Source: CAYPCH01 sp964409165 (GTDB lineage: Bacteria; Bacillota; Clostridia; Acetivibrionales; Acetivibrionaceae). From it: a DNA stretch of 27,776 nucleotides. Shown here one piece after another: positions 15,342-24,317 of the stretch. A program made the translations under genes and the position numbers. Each line of letters begins with the position of its first letter. Positions within the stretch are counted from its first letter, which is position 1. Below the pieces are notes generated by a model. The model did no database searches. It saw nothing but the letters and a program-made list of their open reading frames with translations, and was not told the DNA's origin. Location of the stretch: contig CAYPCH010000041.1 of assembly GCA_964409165.1 (NCBI GenBank), forward strand, positions 1 to 27,776, in the 5' to 3' direction.

Positions 15342-16658
15342 ATGAAGACTGGTGTTAAAGAGAGATTCAATCTGAAGGACTGTTCAAACTTACAAATACC
15401 TACCGCCCAATTTATATATAAAAGATACTTAAAACGTCCAATAGATTTTACACTTGCAATGCTTGCTCTAATTGTATTAAGTCCATTCCTATTAATAATA
15501 GCCTTATTGGTTCGAATTAAGTTGGGCAGTCCGGTGTTGTTCAAACAGCAAAGACCAGGATTAAATGAAAAGATATTTACTTTATATAAGTTCAGAACGA
15601 TGACGGACAAAAAGGATAAAGAGGGTAAATTGTTGGCAGATAGTTTACGCCTGACTGAGTTCGGAAAGTTTTTAAGATCAACCTCACTTGATGAATTGCC
15701 CGAACTTTGGAACATAGTTCGGGGAGATATGGCTATTGTAGGTCCAAGGCCTTTGCTTGTTCAGTATTTGCCGCTTTATAATGAGCATCAAAAGCGCAGG
15801 CATGAAGTAAGACCTGGATTATCCGGATTGGCACAGGTTAATGGCAGGAACGCTATAAGCTGGAAAGAAAAGTTTGATTTGGATATAGAATATGTAGATA
15901 GTGTGAGCTTTATAGAAGATTGGAAGATAACGTTTCTTACCATTAAGAAAGTTTTCGCAAAGGAAGGAATCAACTCGGGTTCTGAACCAACGATGGAACC
16001 TTTTAAAGGTTTATGCAAACAAAAGAGCAGAAATATAAAAGACAAGTTAATAATAATTGGTGCAGGTGGTCACGGCAAAGTCATTGCGGATATCGCAATG
16101 AAAATGAGTAAGTGGCAAAACATTGTATTAGTTGATGATAACAAGTCTTTTATGACATGCATGGGTTTGGAAATTATCGGTAAAACTGCTGATGCCTTTA
16201 AATATAAGGACGAAGCAGATTTTTTTATAGCTGTTGGAAACAATGCTACAAGAGAGAAGTTACAAGAGAAATATGAAAATGCAGGTCTGTCCATTGCCAA
16301 GTTGATTCATCCTGGGGCAGTGATTGGAAATGATGTTGAAATCGGAATAGGAACTGTAGTTATGGCAGGAGTAGTAATTAACAGTTCAAGCAGAATTGGT
16401 AAAGGCTGTATTATTAATACCGGCAGCAGTTTGGATCATGACAACGTGATTGAGGATTATGTTCACATATCTCCAGGCACTAACCTGGCTGGAACAGTCA
16501 GAGTTGGTAAGGGAAGCTGGATTGGGATAGGTAGCGTGGTAAGCAATAACATCGACATCTGCGGAGGCTGTATATTTGGCGCGGGTGCTGTGGTAGTTAA
16601 GGATATTGCTGAACCGGGGACTTATATTGGAGTTCCTGTGAGGAGAATTGAAAGATGA
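15342..16658 (+). CDS. bifunctional phosphoglycosyl transferase / sugar N-acetyltransferase (Neisseria PglB-like fusion)
   Basis: 438 residues. Residues ~25-215 are a monotopic phosphoglycosyl transferase: one re-entrant hydrophobic helix at 36-58, FKQQRPGLNEKIFTLYKFRTM, the catalytic D117-E118 in SLDELPEL, then GPRPLL and RPGLSGLAQVNGRN. It moves a sugar phosphate to undecaprenyl phosphate. Residues ~234-438 are a PglD-type acetyltransferase: IIIGAGGHGKV at 237-247, a left-handed beta-helix of hexapeptide repeats, and the likely base H366 in SSLDHDN. Fused PGT and acetyltransferase is the Neisseria PglB arrangement; Campylobacter has separate PglC and PglD. So this gene both completes and loads diacetylbacillosamine. 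The ATG follows directly on the preceding stop codon. Confidence 0.9.
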   Translation: MKTGVKERFNLKDCSNLQIPTAQFIYKRYLKRPIDFTLAMLALIVLSPFLLIIALLVRIKLGSPVLFKQQRPGLNEKIFTLYKFRTMTDKKDKEGKLLADSLRLTEFGKFLRSTSLDELPELWNIVRGDMAIVGPRPLLVQYLPLYNEHQKRRHEVRPGLSGLAQVNGRNAISWKEKFDLDIEYVDSVSFIEDWKITFLTIKKVFAKEGINSGSEPTMEPFKGLCKQKSRNIKDKLIIIGAGGHGKVIADIAMKMSKWQNIVLVDDNKSFMTCMGLEIIGKTADAFKYKDEADFFIAVGNNATREKLQEKYENAGLSIAKLIHPGAVIGNDVEIGIGTVVMAGVVINSSSRIGKGCIINTGSSLDHDNVIEDYVHISPGTNLAGTVRVGKGSWIGIGSVVSNNIDICGGCIFGAGAVVVKDIAEPGTYIGVPVRRIER

Positions 16659-17899
16659 GACAGAATATTTGGATTTGGAATCATTATGCGACAAGCATGT
16701 TTTTTGATAAAGCCGGAAGACACTACTGGTTTGCAGAAAACCTATCAAAACAAGGATATAGACCTACAATATTTTGTGCTTCAACAAATCACTTTTCAGA
16801 TAATCATATAAATACTAGAGGGAGCAAGTATGTAGTAGATTCGGCAAATAATATTCCTTTTGTTTTTGTTAATACACCACAGTACAAGGGGAATAGCAAA
16901 AAACGGATTATGAATATGGTTTCTTTTTATGCAGGGCTTTTTGATGTTGCCAAAAAGTATGCAAAATCAAAGGGTAAACCAGATATTATTCTTGCTTCGA
17001 GTGTTCACCCGCTGACCTTGGTGGCAGGGATTAGAATAGCTAAAAAGCTGGGAGTTCCCTGTATTTGTGAAGTAAGAGACTTATGGCCGGAGAGTATAGT
17101 GGCTTACGGGTCTTTGAAGCGTAACAGCATAATTGCGAAGGCATTATACCAAGGCGAAAAATGGATTTATAGAAAAGCAAATTCAGTCATTATGACTTGG
17201 GAAGGCGGAAGCGAGTATATTAAAGACCAAGGATGGGATAAGCAAATTAATCTGAATAAGGTACATCACATAAGTAATGGCATTACAATTGAGACCTTTG
17301 ATAAAAACAGCCTGGAAAATCAGATTGTAGATTCGGATTTGGATGACAAAAGTTATAAAAATTTAGTATACACCGGTTCTATAAGAAAAGTAAATAATTT
17401 AGGGCTATTGCTAAAGGTAGCAGAAATAATCCAAAAGAATGATGAAAAGATCAGGTTTCTGATTTATGGGTCGGGTGATGAAAAAGAGATGCTTGAAAAG
17501 GCATGCAAGGATGAAGGTATCAGAAATGTTATTTTCAAAGGTAGGGTAGAGAAAAAGATGATACCTTCGATTTTGAAAAGATCTTACGCAAATATACTGC
17601 ATAACTCAAGCACTTCACTTGACAAATATGGGCAGAGCCAAAACAAGCTTTTTGAGTATTTAGCTGCCGAAAGGTGTGTAATACAAACTTATACCACAGG
17701 ATATAGCCTTTTGAATAAGTATAATTGCGGATTTGCTGCACTCGACCAAAACCCGGAATCAATTGCAGAAACTGTGCTTAAAGCATGCAATAATGACAAA
17801 ATGGCAAAAAGAATGGGGGAGAATGCCAGAAAAGCGGCTTGCGATTTTGACTTTAAGAAACTAACTGCCAAGCTGATTGAGATAATTGAAAATGTATAA
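16655..17899 (+). CDS. family GT4 glycosyltransferase, WbuB-like
   Basis: 414 residues with a GT-B fold. The N-domain contains ASSVHPLTLVAGI and the VRDLWPES motif common to WbuB-type enzymes. The C-domain has YTGSIRKVNNLGLLL, LIYGSGDEKEML and the NKLFEYLAAERCVI donor-binding segment. No membrane helix is present, so it acts at the inner face of the membrane. The start overlaps the previous gene by four bases (ATGA), and GAGGAG lies eight bases before it, so the pair is translationally coupled. It probably adds the second sugar, transferring onto the undecaprenyl-linked bacillosamine. Donor and linkage cannot be read from sequence. Confidence 0.85.
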   Translation: MRQNIWIWNHYATSMFFDKAGRHYWFAENLSKQGYRPTIFCASTNHFSDNHINTRGSKYVVDSANNIPFVFVNTPQYKGNSKKRIMNMVSFYAGLFDVAKKYAKSKGKPDIILASSVHPLTLVAGIRIAKKLGVPCICEVRDLWPESIVAYGSLKRNSIIAKALYQGEKWIYRKANSVIMTWEGGSEYIKDQGWDKQINLNKVHHISNGITIETFDKNSLENQIVDSDLDDKSYKNLVYTGSIRKVNNLGLLLKVAEIIQKNDEKIRFLIYGSGDEKEMLEKACKDEGIRNVIFKGRVEKKMIPSILKRSYANILHNSSTSLDKYGQSQNKLFEYLAAERCVIQTYTTGYSLLNKYNCGFAALDQNPESIAETVLKACNNDKMAKRMGENARKAACDFDFKKLTAKLIEIIENV

Positions 17900-17918
17900 G
17901 TAAGGAGCGTTTATTATT

Positions 17919-19238
17919 ATGAGTCTTTATGAAAGAATCCTCAAAAAAAAGGAGAAAATTTCAGTTGTCGGACTTGGATATGTCGGTATGCCAATAGCTG
18001 TGGCCTTTGCTAAAAAAATTGATGTTGTTGGTTTTGACCTTGATAAGAAGAAAATTGAATTATATAAGTCGGGAATTGATCCGACAAACGAAGTTGGTAA
18101 TGATGAAATCAAGAGGACAACGGTTGATTTTACTGAAGATGAGTCAAAACTTAAGCAAGCAAAGTTTCACATTGTAGCAGTACCAACTCCTGTGAATTTA
18201 GACAAAACTCCGGATTTATCACCTGTAGAAGGAGCCAGTAAAACTGTAGGACGCAATTTAACAAAAGGCTCTATTGTGGTCTATGAATCTACCGTTTATC
18301 CTGGTGTAACAGAGGATATCTGTGTTCCGATCTTGGAGAAGGAATCAGGATTAAAGTGCGGAGTTGATTTTAAAGTAGGTTATTCCCCTGAAAGAATCAA
18401 CCCCGGCGATAAGATTCATAGACTAGAAAATATTACAAAGATTGTTTCTGGTATGGATGATGAAACCCTTGATGAAATTGCAAAAGTCTATGAATTGGTA
18501 ATTGAGGCTGGTGTGCACAGAGCTGGAACCATTAAAGTAGCTGAGGCGGCTAAAGTTGTAGAGAACAGTCAGCGCGATATTAATATTGCATTTATGAATG
18601 AGCTTGCAATGGTATTTGATCGGATGGGAATTGATACAAAACAAGTAATTGATGCTATGAATACAAAATGGAATGCGCTTCGATTCACCCCGGGACTTGT
18701 TGGAGGTCATTGTATAGGTGTGGACCCTTATTATTTTGTATATGAAGCTGAAAAATTGGGATACCACAGCCAGATAATTCTTTCAGGCAGAAAGATTAAT
18801 GATGGTATGGGCAAGTTTATAGCGGATGCAATTATTAAAAAGCTCATACTGGCAAATAAAGTAGTAAGAAAAGCAAAGGTGGTAATACTTGGAATTACAT
18901 TTAAAGAAAATACACCGGATACAAGAAATTCAAAAGTAGCAGATATTATTGACAGTCTTAGGGAATACGGCATTGAACCAATCGTTGCAGATCCGCAAGC
19001 TGATGCTGAAGAAGTCAAGCATGAATACGGTATTGAATTAACAGATATTAAAGAAATTAAGAATGCAGACTGTCTGGTATTGGCAGTGGCACATGATACC
19101 TTTAAAGAAATGAGTCTTGATACAATTGATTCTTTATATGGAGATTTTGAGAACAAAGACAAGGTACTGATTGATGTGAAGAGTATTTTTGATAGAAATG
19201 AAATTCAACAAAGAGGTTATAGTTATTGGCGATTGTAA
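17919..19238 (+). CDS. UDP-N-acetyl-hexosamine 6-dehydrogenase (TviB/WbpA/WbpO-like)
   Basis: 439 residues. The NAD-binding G-x-G-x-x-G is at about 18-23 (VVGLGYVGMP). The middle domain includes YSPERINPG. The catalytic Cys is C265 in GGHCIGVDPYYF, and the UDP-binding C-domain has GITFKENTPDTRNSK. Members oxidise C6 of UDP-sugars twice to the uronic acid. GGHCIGVDPYY and the overall sequence resemble enzymes for UDP-GlcNAc or UDP-GalNAc rather than UDP-glucose 6-dehydrogenase. The polymer is therefore likely acidic. It has its own ribosome binding site (AGGAG) 20 bases after the GT4 gene. Confidence 0.9.
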   Translation: MSLYERILKKKEKISVVGLGYVGMPIAVAFAKKIDVVGFDLDKKKIELYKSGIDPTNEVGNDEIKRTTVDFTEDESKLKQAKFHIVAVPTPVNLDKTPDLSPVEGASKTVGRNLTKGSIVVYESTVYPGVTEDICVPILEKESGLKCGVDFKVGYSPERINPGDKIHRLENITKIVSGMDDETLDEIAKVYELVIEAGVHRAGTIKVAEAAKVVENSQRDINIAFMNELAMVFDRMGIDTKQVIDAMNTKWNALRFTPGLVGGHCIGVDPYYFVYEAEKLGYHSQIILSGRKINDGMGKFIADAIIKKLILANKVVRKAKVVILGITFKENTPDTRNSKVADIIDSLREYGIEPIVADPQADAEEVKHEYGIELTDIKEIKNADCLVLAVAHDTFKEMSLDTIDSLYGDFENKDKVLIDVKSIFDRNEIQQRGYSYWRL

Positions 19239-19253
19239 GGTAGGTGAGAAACC

Positions 19254-20603
19254 ATGTCACTATGTAAGAAAGTATTTTTATATTCTCCATATTTGGTAAA
19301 GAGAGTATTGGTAAACCTTGAAGCTGTAAAAAGGAATTATTATCGTCGATGGGGGAGTTACGCGAAGTTATACAATGAATTAAAACCTGCACAATTATTC
19401 CCCGAGCATTATGTAGACATTCAAAATGAGCTGGTCAGACGGCTGTCAAAATATATTAACACGAATATTCCTGCTTATAAAAAATTAAACGCCATAGAGT
19501 TAACTGATGACATTTCAAAGTATCCGCTATTAAGCAAGGATATGTACATTGGTGATACTAAAAGCTATATAGACAGAAAGTATCCGATAGGTAGATATTA
19601 TAAAGGGAAAACAAGTGGTTCCACTGGGAAACCTCTATTATTTTATCGTGATAGAGAGGCGGTCAGGTACAATTACTTAATGGCGGACAAAGCGTTTGAA
19701 TTGATTGAGTTATCAAAAGATGATACCAAATGCAGATTCTCAGGAGCAAGTATATTCAGCTTTGAAAAAAAAAAGCCTCCGTATTGGATTTATGTAGATG
19801 TTTTTAAGCAGCTTCAATGTTCGTCTTATCATTTAAAGGAGTCCAATTTTAAATTGTATATTGATGCTATGAAAAAACATAAGGTTACTTTTGGCACTGG
19901 TTATGCAAATACATGGTTGCATTTGGCTGAGTATATGTTGAAGCACAATTACGATAGCTTCACATTAAAAGCCATTGTAACAGATAGTGAGGGAATAAAC
20001 AATGAACAGCAGGATTTAATTGAAAAGGCTTTCCATTGCAAGGTGTATCAAACTTACGGGCTGGGAGAAGTCGGACAAATAGCGTTACAGTGCTCAAAGA
20101 GAAATTATCATGTCTTGCCACAAGCTGCTTATGTTGAAATTATAGATGATAAAGACGGGAATGTTTCAGGACAAAAGATTGGAGAAATTGCAGTAACCAG
20201 CTTATATGCTAAAAAAACACCGTTTATACGTTATCAGACCGGCGATTTGGGGATTCTTAGTGAAAAGCCATGTGAATGCGGTTGGCATGGTCAAGTGTTA
20301 TCACAAATTATTGGTCGGGTAGATGATTATATTGTTACAGAAGGTGGAACAAAAGTTACCAGATTGAGCCATTTGATTAAGCCTGTTAAGGGCGTTATAA
20401 GTAGCCAGATTATTCAAAACAGCACTAGTTCTTTGACAATTAATTTAATTGCTGGCAGTGAATTTGATAGTAAAAGCATGGATATTGCAGTTAAGGAAGC
20501 AAAAAACTATGTTGGAGATATGCACATCAAATGGAATAGAGTAAATGAACTGGAGAAAACCGAAAACGGAAAAATCAGGCATGTTATTCGAAGGATACAG
20601 TGA
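19254..20603 (+). CDS. CapK/PaaK-like adenylate-forming enzyme
   Basis: 449 residues of the ANL superfamily. The AMP-binding loop is TSGSTGKPL at about 121-129. TYGLGEVG at about 263-270 and the RYQTGDLG motif at about 325-332 complete the adenylation site. A short C-terminal domain with the GKIR lysine at the end carries the second half-reaction. The closest named groups are phenylacetate-CoA ligase and the CapK proteins found in capsule loci; CapK-type enzymes have no proven reaction that I can cite. In this operon, right after the uronic-acid-forming dehydrogenase, it could activate an acyl or amino-acyl group for decoration of the repeat unit. That is an inference. Confidence 0.82.
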   Translation: MSLCKKVFLYSPYLVKRVLVNLEAVKRNYYRRWGSYAKLYNELKPAQLFPEHYVDIQNELVRRLSKYINTNIPAYKKLNAIELTDDISKYPLLSKDMYIGDTKSYIDRKYPIGRYYKGKTSGSTGKPLLFYRDREAVRYNYLMADKAFELIELSKDDTKCRFSGASIFSFEKKKPPYWIYVDVFKQLQCSSYHLKESNFKLYIDAMKKHKVTFGTGYANTWLHLAEYMLKHNYDSFTLKAIVTDSEGINNEQQDLIEKAFHCKVYQTYGLGEVGQIALQCSKRNYHVLPQAAYVEIIDDKDGNVSGQKIGEIAVTSLYAKKTPFIRYQTGDLGILSEKPCECGWHGQVLSQIIGRVDDYIVTEGGTKVTRLSHLIKPVKGVISSQIIQNSTSSLTINLIAGSEFDSKSMDIAVKEAKNYVGDMHIKWNRVNELEKTENGKIRHVIRRIQ

Positions 20604-20630
20604 ATTTAAGATATAAGTGAGGTAAACCTG

Positions 20631-21710
20631 ATGAAATATGCAGACAAAGAAGTTATAATTGTTGGACCAGGAACAGAATTTTTAGGGGGAATACCCGAGT
20701 ATATAAGAGGATTGACCAACTCAGTTTTGTCATCAAGGTATCAATTTTTATTATTCGATACCTTAAAGCTCAAGACCAGAAATAAGTTTTTAAGAAAAAG
20801 CACATTATCTGTCAAAGAGTTGATTAACTCTGTTAATGTTTTCAGACAGTTTGGGAAATACCTAAATAATCATAAAAGTGCTATTGTTCATATCCATACA
20901 AGTTCTTATTGGGGTTATTATGAAAAACTAATGCTGGGTAAAATAGCAAAATTAAAAAAGCATAAAGTTATTTTCCATATCCACGGAGGAAGCTTTGTTA
21001 AGTTTTATACCGGGTTACGGCTGCAAAAAGTATACAGCAAAATTATGGCACAGTTTGATGCGGTAGTTGTATTGACTCAAGAGATGAAGGATGCAGTGAA
21101 TTTGTCGAATTGCGCAATAATTCCAAATGCTGTGGAGTTACCTGATATTAGCATAAAATCCAAAGCATGTACTGATAGTATTATTTTTTTTAGTGTGTCT
21201 GTTCTTGAAAAAAGAAAAAGGGTTGACTTAATGATTAGAGCAGCATTTGCTCTCAAAGAAAAGGGCAGAAGATTCAAGCTGATTATTGCTGGTGATGGAC
21301 CGGAAAAAGGTTATTTGATTGGCAAAATCAATGAATTGAATGTACAAGATGTAGTTGAGTATAAAGGGGTTGTGAAAAGAAAAGAGAAGGATGAGTTGTT
21401 TCGCAATGGAGATGTACTCATTTTGGCATCAGTGAGTGAAAGCTTTGGTATTGTTATTATCGAGGCTATGAGTTATGGAAAAGGAATAATAAGTACTCCA
21501 GTTGGCATTTCACCTCATATAGTTAGGGATAATGAAAATGGCAAACTTATAACAATTGATAATTTGGAAGAATTGACTGCTGCAATGGATAGTTATATAG
21601 CTGGAGAATTTAATCTTAAGTTGATACAGGAAGAAAACCATGAATTGGTTAAAAACAATTACTCTTGGGATATAGTTTCAGGCAAAATACAAAAATTATA
21701 TGAGCTATAG
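20631..21710 (+). CDS. family GT4 glycosyltransferase
   Basis: 359 residues, GT-B fold. The N-terminus has a Gly-rich loop (GPGTEFLGGIPEYIRGL) for nucleotide-sugar binding. The C-domain shows VSVLEKRKRVDLMIRA, LIIAGDGPEKGYL and the E-x7-E signature in ESFGIVIIEAM, typical of retaining GT4 enzymes. A HIHGGS segment near residue 117 lies at the acceptor side. No transmembrane helix. It sits 27 bases after the CapK-like gene with a GAGGT site. It should add one sugar to the lipid-linked repeat. Confidence 0.87.
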   Translation: MKYADKEVIIVGPGTEFLGGIPEYIRGLTNSVLSSRYQFLLFDTLKLKTRNKFLRKSTLSVKELINSVNVFRQFGKYLNNHKSAIVHIHTSSYWGYYEKLMLGKIAKLKKHKVIFHIHGGSFVKFYTGLRLQKVYSKIMAQFDAVVVLTQEMKDAVNLSNCAIIPNAVELPDISIKSKACTDSIIFFSVSVLEKRKRVDLMIRAAFALKEKGRRFKLIIAGDGPEKGYLIGKINELNVQDVVEYKGVVKRKEKDELFRNGDVLILASVSESFGIVIIEAMSYGKGIISTPVGISPHIVRDNENGKLITIDNLEELTAAMDSYIAGEFNLKLIQEENHELVKNNYSWDIVSGKIQKLYEL

Positions 21711-21775
21711 GTGTTTAAACATAGATGTATCAAGTTATTGCTAAACAGCAAGATATCTGTCTGGGGGAGAGCTTT

Positions 21776-23083
21776 TTGAAAGAAGATTTAAATTGTCTAA
21801 ATGAGAATAGAAATATGAAGCTATTACTAAACATAAACTTAATTTGCTGCATTTATATATGCATGTGGACAATAATTCCGATATTCAGAAACCTTACAAA
21901 TCGAGGACTGTTTCAAGTGTTGTTTCTGGCAATAGCTTCATTGTGGTTTTTAACCAGCGTGTCTATTGGAAGAAAATGGTTGTATGATATTATGTTTATG
22001 AGCATGTTTGGCAGTATTTATATTATGTTTATGGTTTTGTATTATGTCTTTGGTTATGGGGATATGAAACTTTCACGATTAGTTAGTCCTGCGTTTTTAT
22101 TCCTGTATGCTTTTATGGGGTATTTCTATTCTACACAAGCTAGAAAGAAGACAATACACACAATATTATTCTTTGTCGCGATAAGTTTTATTGTTACTTC
22201 TTTTACTACGAGTTTCACTTTGTTAGAGAATATCGATGCTTCAAGGCTTATGACTAGTTCTTCTACTTCTCCTGAAATTACAGAGTATTTAGAGAGCAGA
22301 AATGTAGCGGCTTATGATTTTGTATATGGTGTTGTTGTTTTAATACCAATATTAATCATGTGTTTTAGATACTTGAAAAAGTCATCAAAGAAAAGTTTTT
22401 TGATGATTTCTATAGTTACTGTTTTAGCTTTTACGGTAATAGTACTTTCAAATTTTACTACGGCTTACTTCCTATTATTGTTGGCTATTACTCTGGCACT
22501 ATTGACTAATAATAAACGCCCTTTTGTTTCAATGCTTATTCTGGGGATTTTTTTATTGATGGTATCACCCTTTTTATTGGATTTATTAAATCTGTTTTTA
22601 ATTACAATGAAAAACATGATCCCATCTATGAGAACTCAAATTAAGTTGGAAGGCATTATTAGTATAATTAATGGAAATATAGATTATGGGTCAGTAACAT
22701 CAAGAAGTGGCTTGTTAAGAAATAGTATTGAAAGCTTCTTGTCTGCTCCTATTTTTGGTGTTGGCGCCTATTACAGCAACAGAGAAGTTATTGGAATCCA
22801 TGCACAGTTCATAGATGATTTAGGTAGGTTTGGTATTGTTGGTGCGATACCAATTTTCACTTTTATGTTCTTAATATTAAAAAAGGTTTTTATGAGAATT
22901 CAAGATAGAAAAATAAAAAATGCATATTTGTATTCGGCATTTATATTTTTCCTATTAGGATTCATGAATCCTACCCAAGCATACGGAATATCGTTTTCCG
23001 TTTTTTTTATGTTGCCAGTAATCGTAAGCTATATTAACAGCGAAAATGAATCTATACTAATCACAAAAATGAATCTACATTGA
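21776..23083 (+). CDS. Wzy-like polysaccharide polymerase or O-antigen-ligase-type membrane protein
   Basis: 435 residues from the TTG at 21776, which has a very strong GGGGGAG six bases upstream. The ATG at 21725 would add 17 polar residues and has only a weak site, so either is possible. About 10-12 hydrophobic helices are spread over the whole length, with one long polar loop between about 200 and 245 in the second half of the protein. There is no cytoplasmic domain. This topology and the place among glycosyltransferases and a flippase fit Wzy, which joins repeat units on the outer face. Wzy proteins share little sequence, so the assignment rests on topology and context. Confidence 0.75.
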   Translation: MKEDLNCLNENRNMKLLLNINLICCIYICMWTIIPIFRNLTNRGLFQVLFLAIASLWFLTSVSIGRKWLYDIMFMSMFGSIYIMFMVLYYVFGYGDMKLSRLVSPAFLFLYAFMGYFYSTQARKKTIHTILFFVAISFIVTSFTTSFTLLENIDASRLMTSSSTSPEITEYLESRNVAAYDFVYGVVVLIPILIMCFRYLKKSSKKSFLMISIVTVLAFTVIVLSNFTTAYFLLLLAITLALLTNNKRPFVSMLILGIFLLMVSPFLLDLLNLFLITMKNMIPSMRTQIKLEGIISIINGNIDYGSVTSRSGLLRNSIESFLSAPIFGVGAYYSNREVIGIHAQFIDDLGRFGIVGAIPIFTFMFLILKKVFMRIQDRKIKNAYLYSAFIFFLLGFMNPTQAYGISFSVFFMLPVIVSYINSENESILITKMNLH

Positions 23084-23153
23084 AAAAATTAATTTTCGTG
23101 ATGTTGCATTAAGGAAATTAAAAATAAGATTAGCTGACCATGGGGGTTTAAGA

Positions 23154-24317
23154 ATGAAAATACTTTATTTTATTGATTCTCATCCTGAGGATGGTGGAGC
23201 TCCAATGTGTGCTTGCTCAATAGCAACTCGTTTCTCAAAAATATACGGTCAAACGAGCATTGTCTTACCCTCACAGGATAGGGAATATGCACTGGAAGAT
23301 AGTGTTGAAAGCGTAGAAATAGTTCAATTTAAAAGGAGATTTCCACCTTTTGTTTTTAATCCAATAAAGGGAATCAAGTTAGCATTTTTATTTAGGAGAA
23401 TAATAATAAATAAAAACCCGGATATCATACATGCCTGTATGCCAAGATCAGCTTGGGCTATTGGGATATTAAAGTTTTTAAGGTTAATTCCCCGGAACAT
23501 ACAGTTTATATATACCGATCACGATCATTTGGAATCTTACAAATGGCCGGTCAGACTTATTTGCTTATTTCTAATAAACTTTCAATATAATACAATTATC
23601 AGTTTAACTGAAAAGAGCGCTTTGTTTTGGAAGAAGCAGATTGGTTATCCAAAAGTTAAAACAATAGCAAATTCAGCTGGGAAAATGTATGAAGGATATG
23701 ATATGGAAATGCACAAAAGAATGAGAGAACAATATAATATTGATAATAGTGCGTTTACTGTCATGTTTTCAGGCAGAATGAGTGCTGTTAAGAATTGGGA
23801 GTTGGCTAAAAAGATTGTATTGTCGTTAAAAGATAAGGCATTCTTTATATTTGCTATTTTAACAATGAATGAAAAGCAAGAGCAAGACTTAAAGGAATTT
23901 ATAGAAGTATTGGATTTGTTTAAAATAGAATACGTACTATTTCATAATGCAAATCAATACGAAATGGCAAATTACTATTATATGGCGGATGTTTTTGTTT
24001 TGACATCAAACAAGGAGTCTTTTGGAAGGACAGCTATTGAGGCGATGAGCAGAAAATGCATTGTCATTGGAAGGGATGTTGGAGGTTTGCCTGAAGTAAT
24101 AAATAAAAAAGAAAACATATTGGGACAAGATGCACAAGCTTTTTGTAAACGTATATGTGAATACAGGGAAAATACAAACATGATGAAAAGTGAGAAAGAG
24201 TGGTTTTATAATCGATTCGTAAAAACTTACACAACAGAAAGTGAGACTAACAAACATAAAGAGATATATGAAAGCCTAAAGATGCCAAGAATATTAGGGG
24301 AGAATGGTAATGTTTAG
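23154..24317 (+). CDS. family GT4 glycosyltransferase
   Basis: 387 residues, GT-B fold. The N-terminus IDSHPEDGGAPMCACSIATR carries the usual G-G loop. The C-domain has MFSGRMSAVKNWELA and the E-x7-E donor motif in ESFGRTAIEAMSR, followed by GGLPEVI. A YTDHDHLESYKW stretch (about 123-134) is unusual in its acidic and His content. GGGG lies nearby before the ATG. The gene is separated from the polymerase by 70 bases with no terminator. Third glycosyltransferase of the operon after the initiating enzyme. Confidence 0.85.
   Translation: MKILYFIDSHPEDGGAPMCACSIATRFSKIYGQTSIVLPSQDREYALEDSVESVEIVQFKRRFPPFVFNPIKGIKLAFLFRRIIINKNPDIIHACMPRSAWAIGILKFLRLIPRNIQFIYTDHDHLESYKWPVRLICLFLINFQYNTIISLTEKSALFWKKQIGYPKVKTIANSAGKMYEGYDMEMHKRMREQYNIDNSAFTVMFSGRMSAVKNWELAKKIVLSLKDKAFFIFAILTMNEKQEQDLKEFIEVLDLFKIEYVLFHNANQYEMANYYYMADVFVLTSNKESFGRTAIEAMSRKCIVIGRDVGGLPEVINKKENILGQDAQAFCKRICEYRENTNMMKSEKEWFYNRFVKTYTTESETNKHKEIYESLKMPRILGENGNV

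Noticed and set aside
18423..19392. Minus-strand ORFs opposite the dehydrogenase gene
   Set aside because: The + strand carries a full conserved enzyme; the antisense frames have no recognisable domain or start site.
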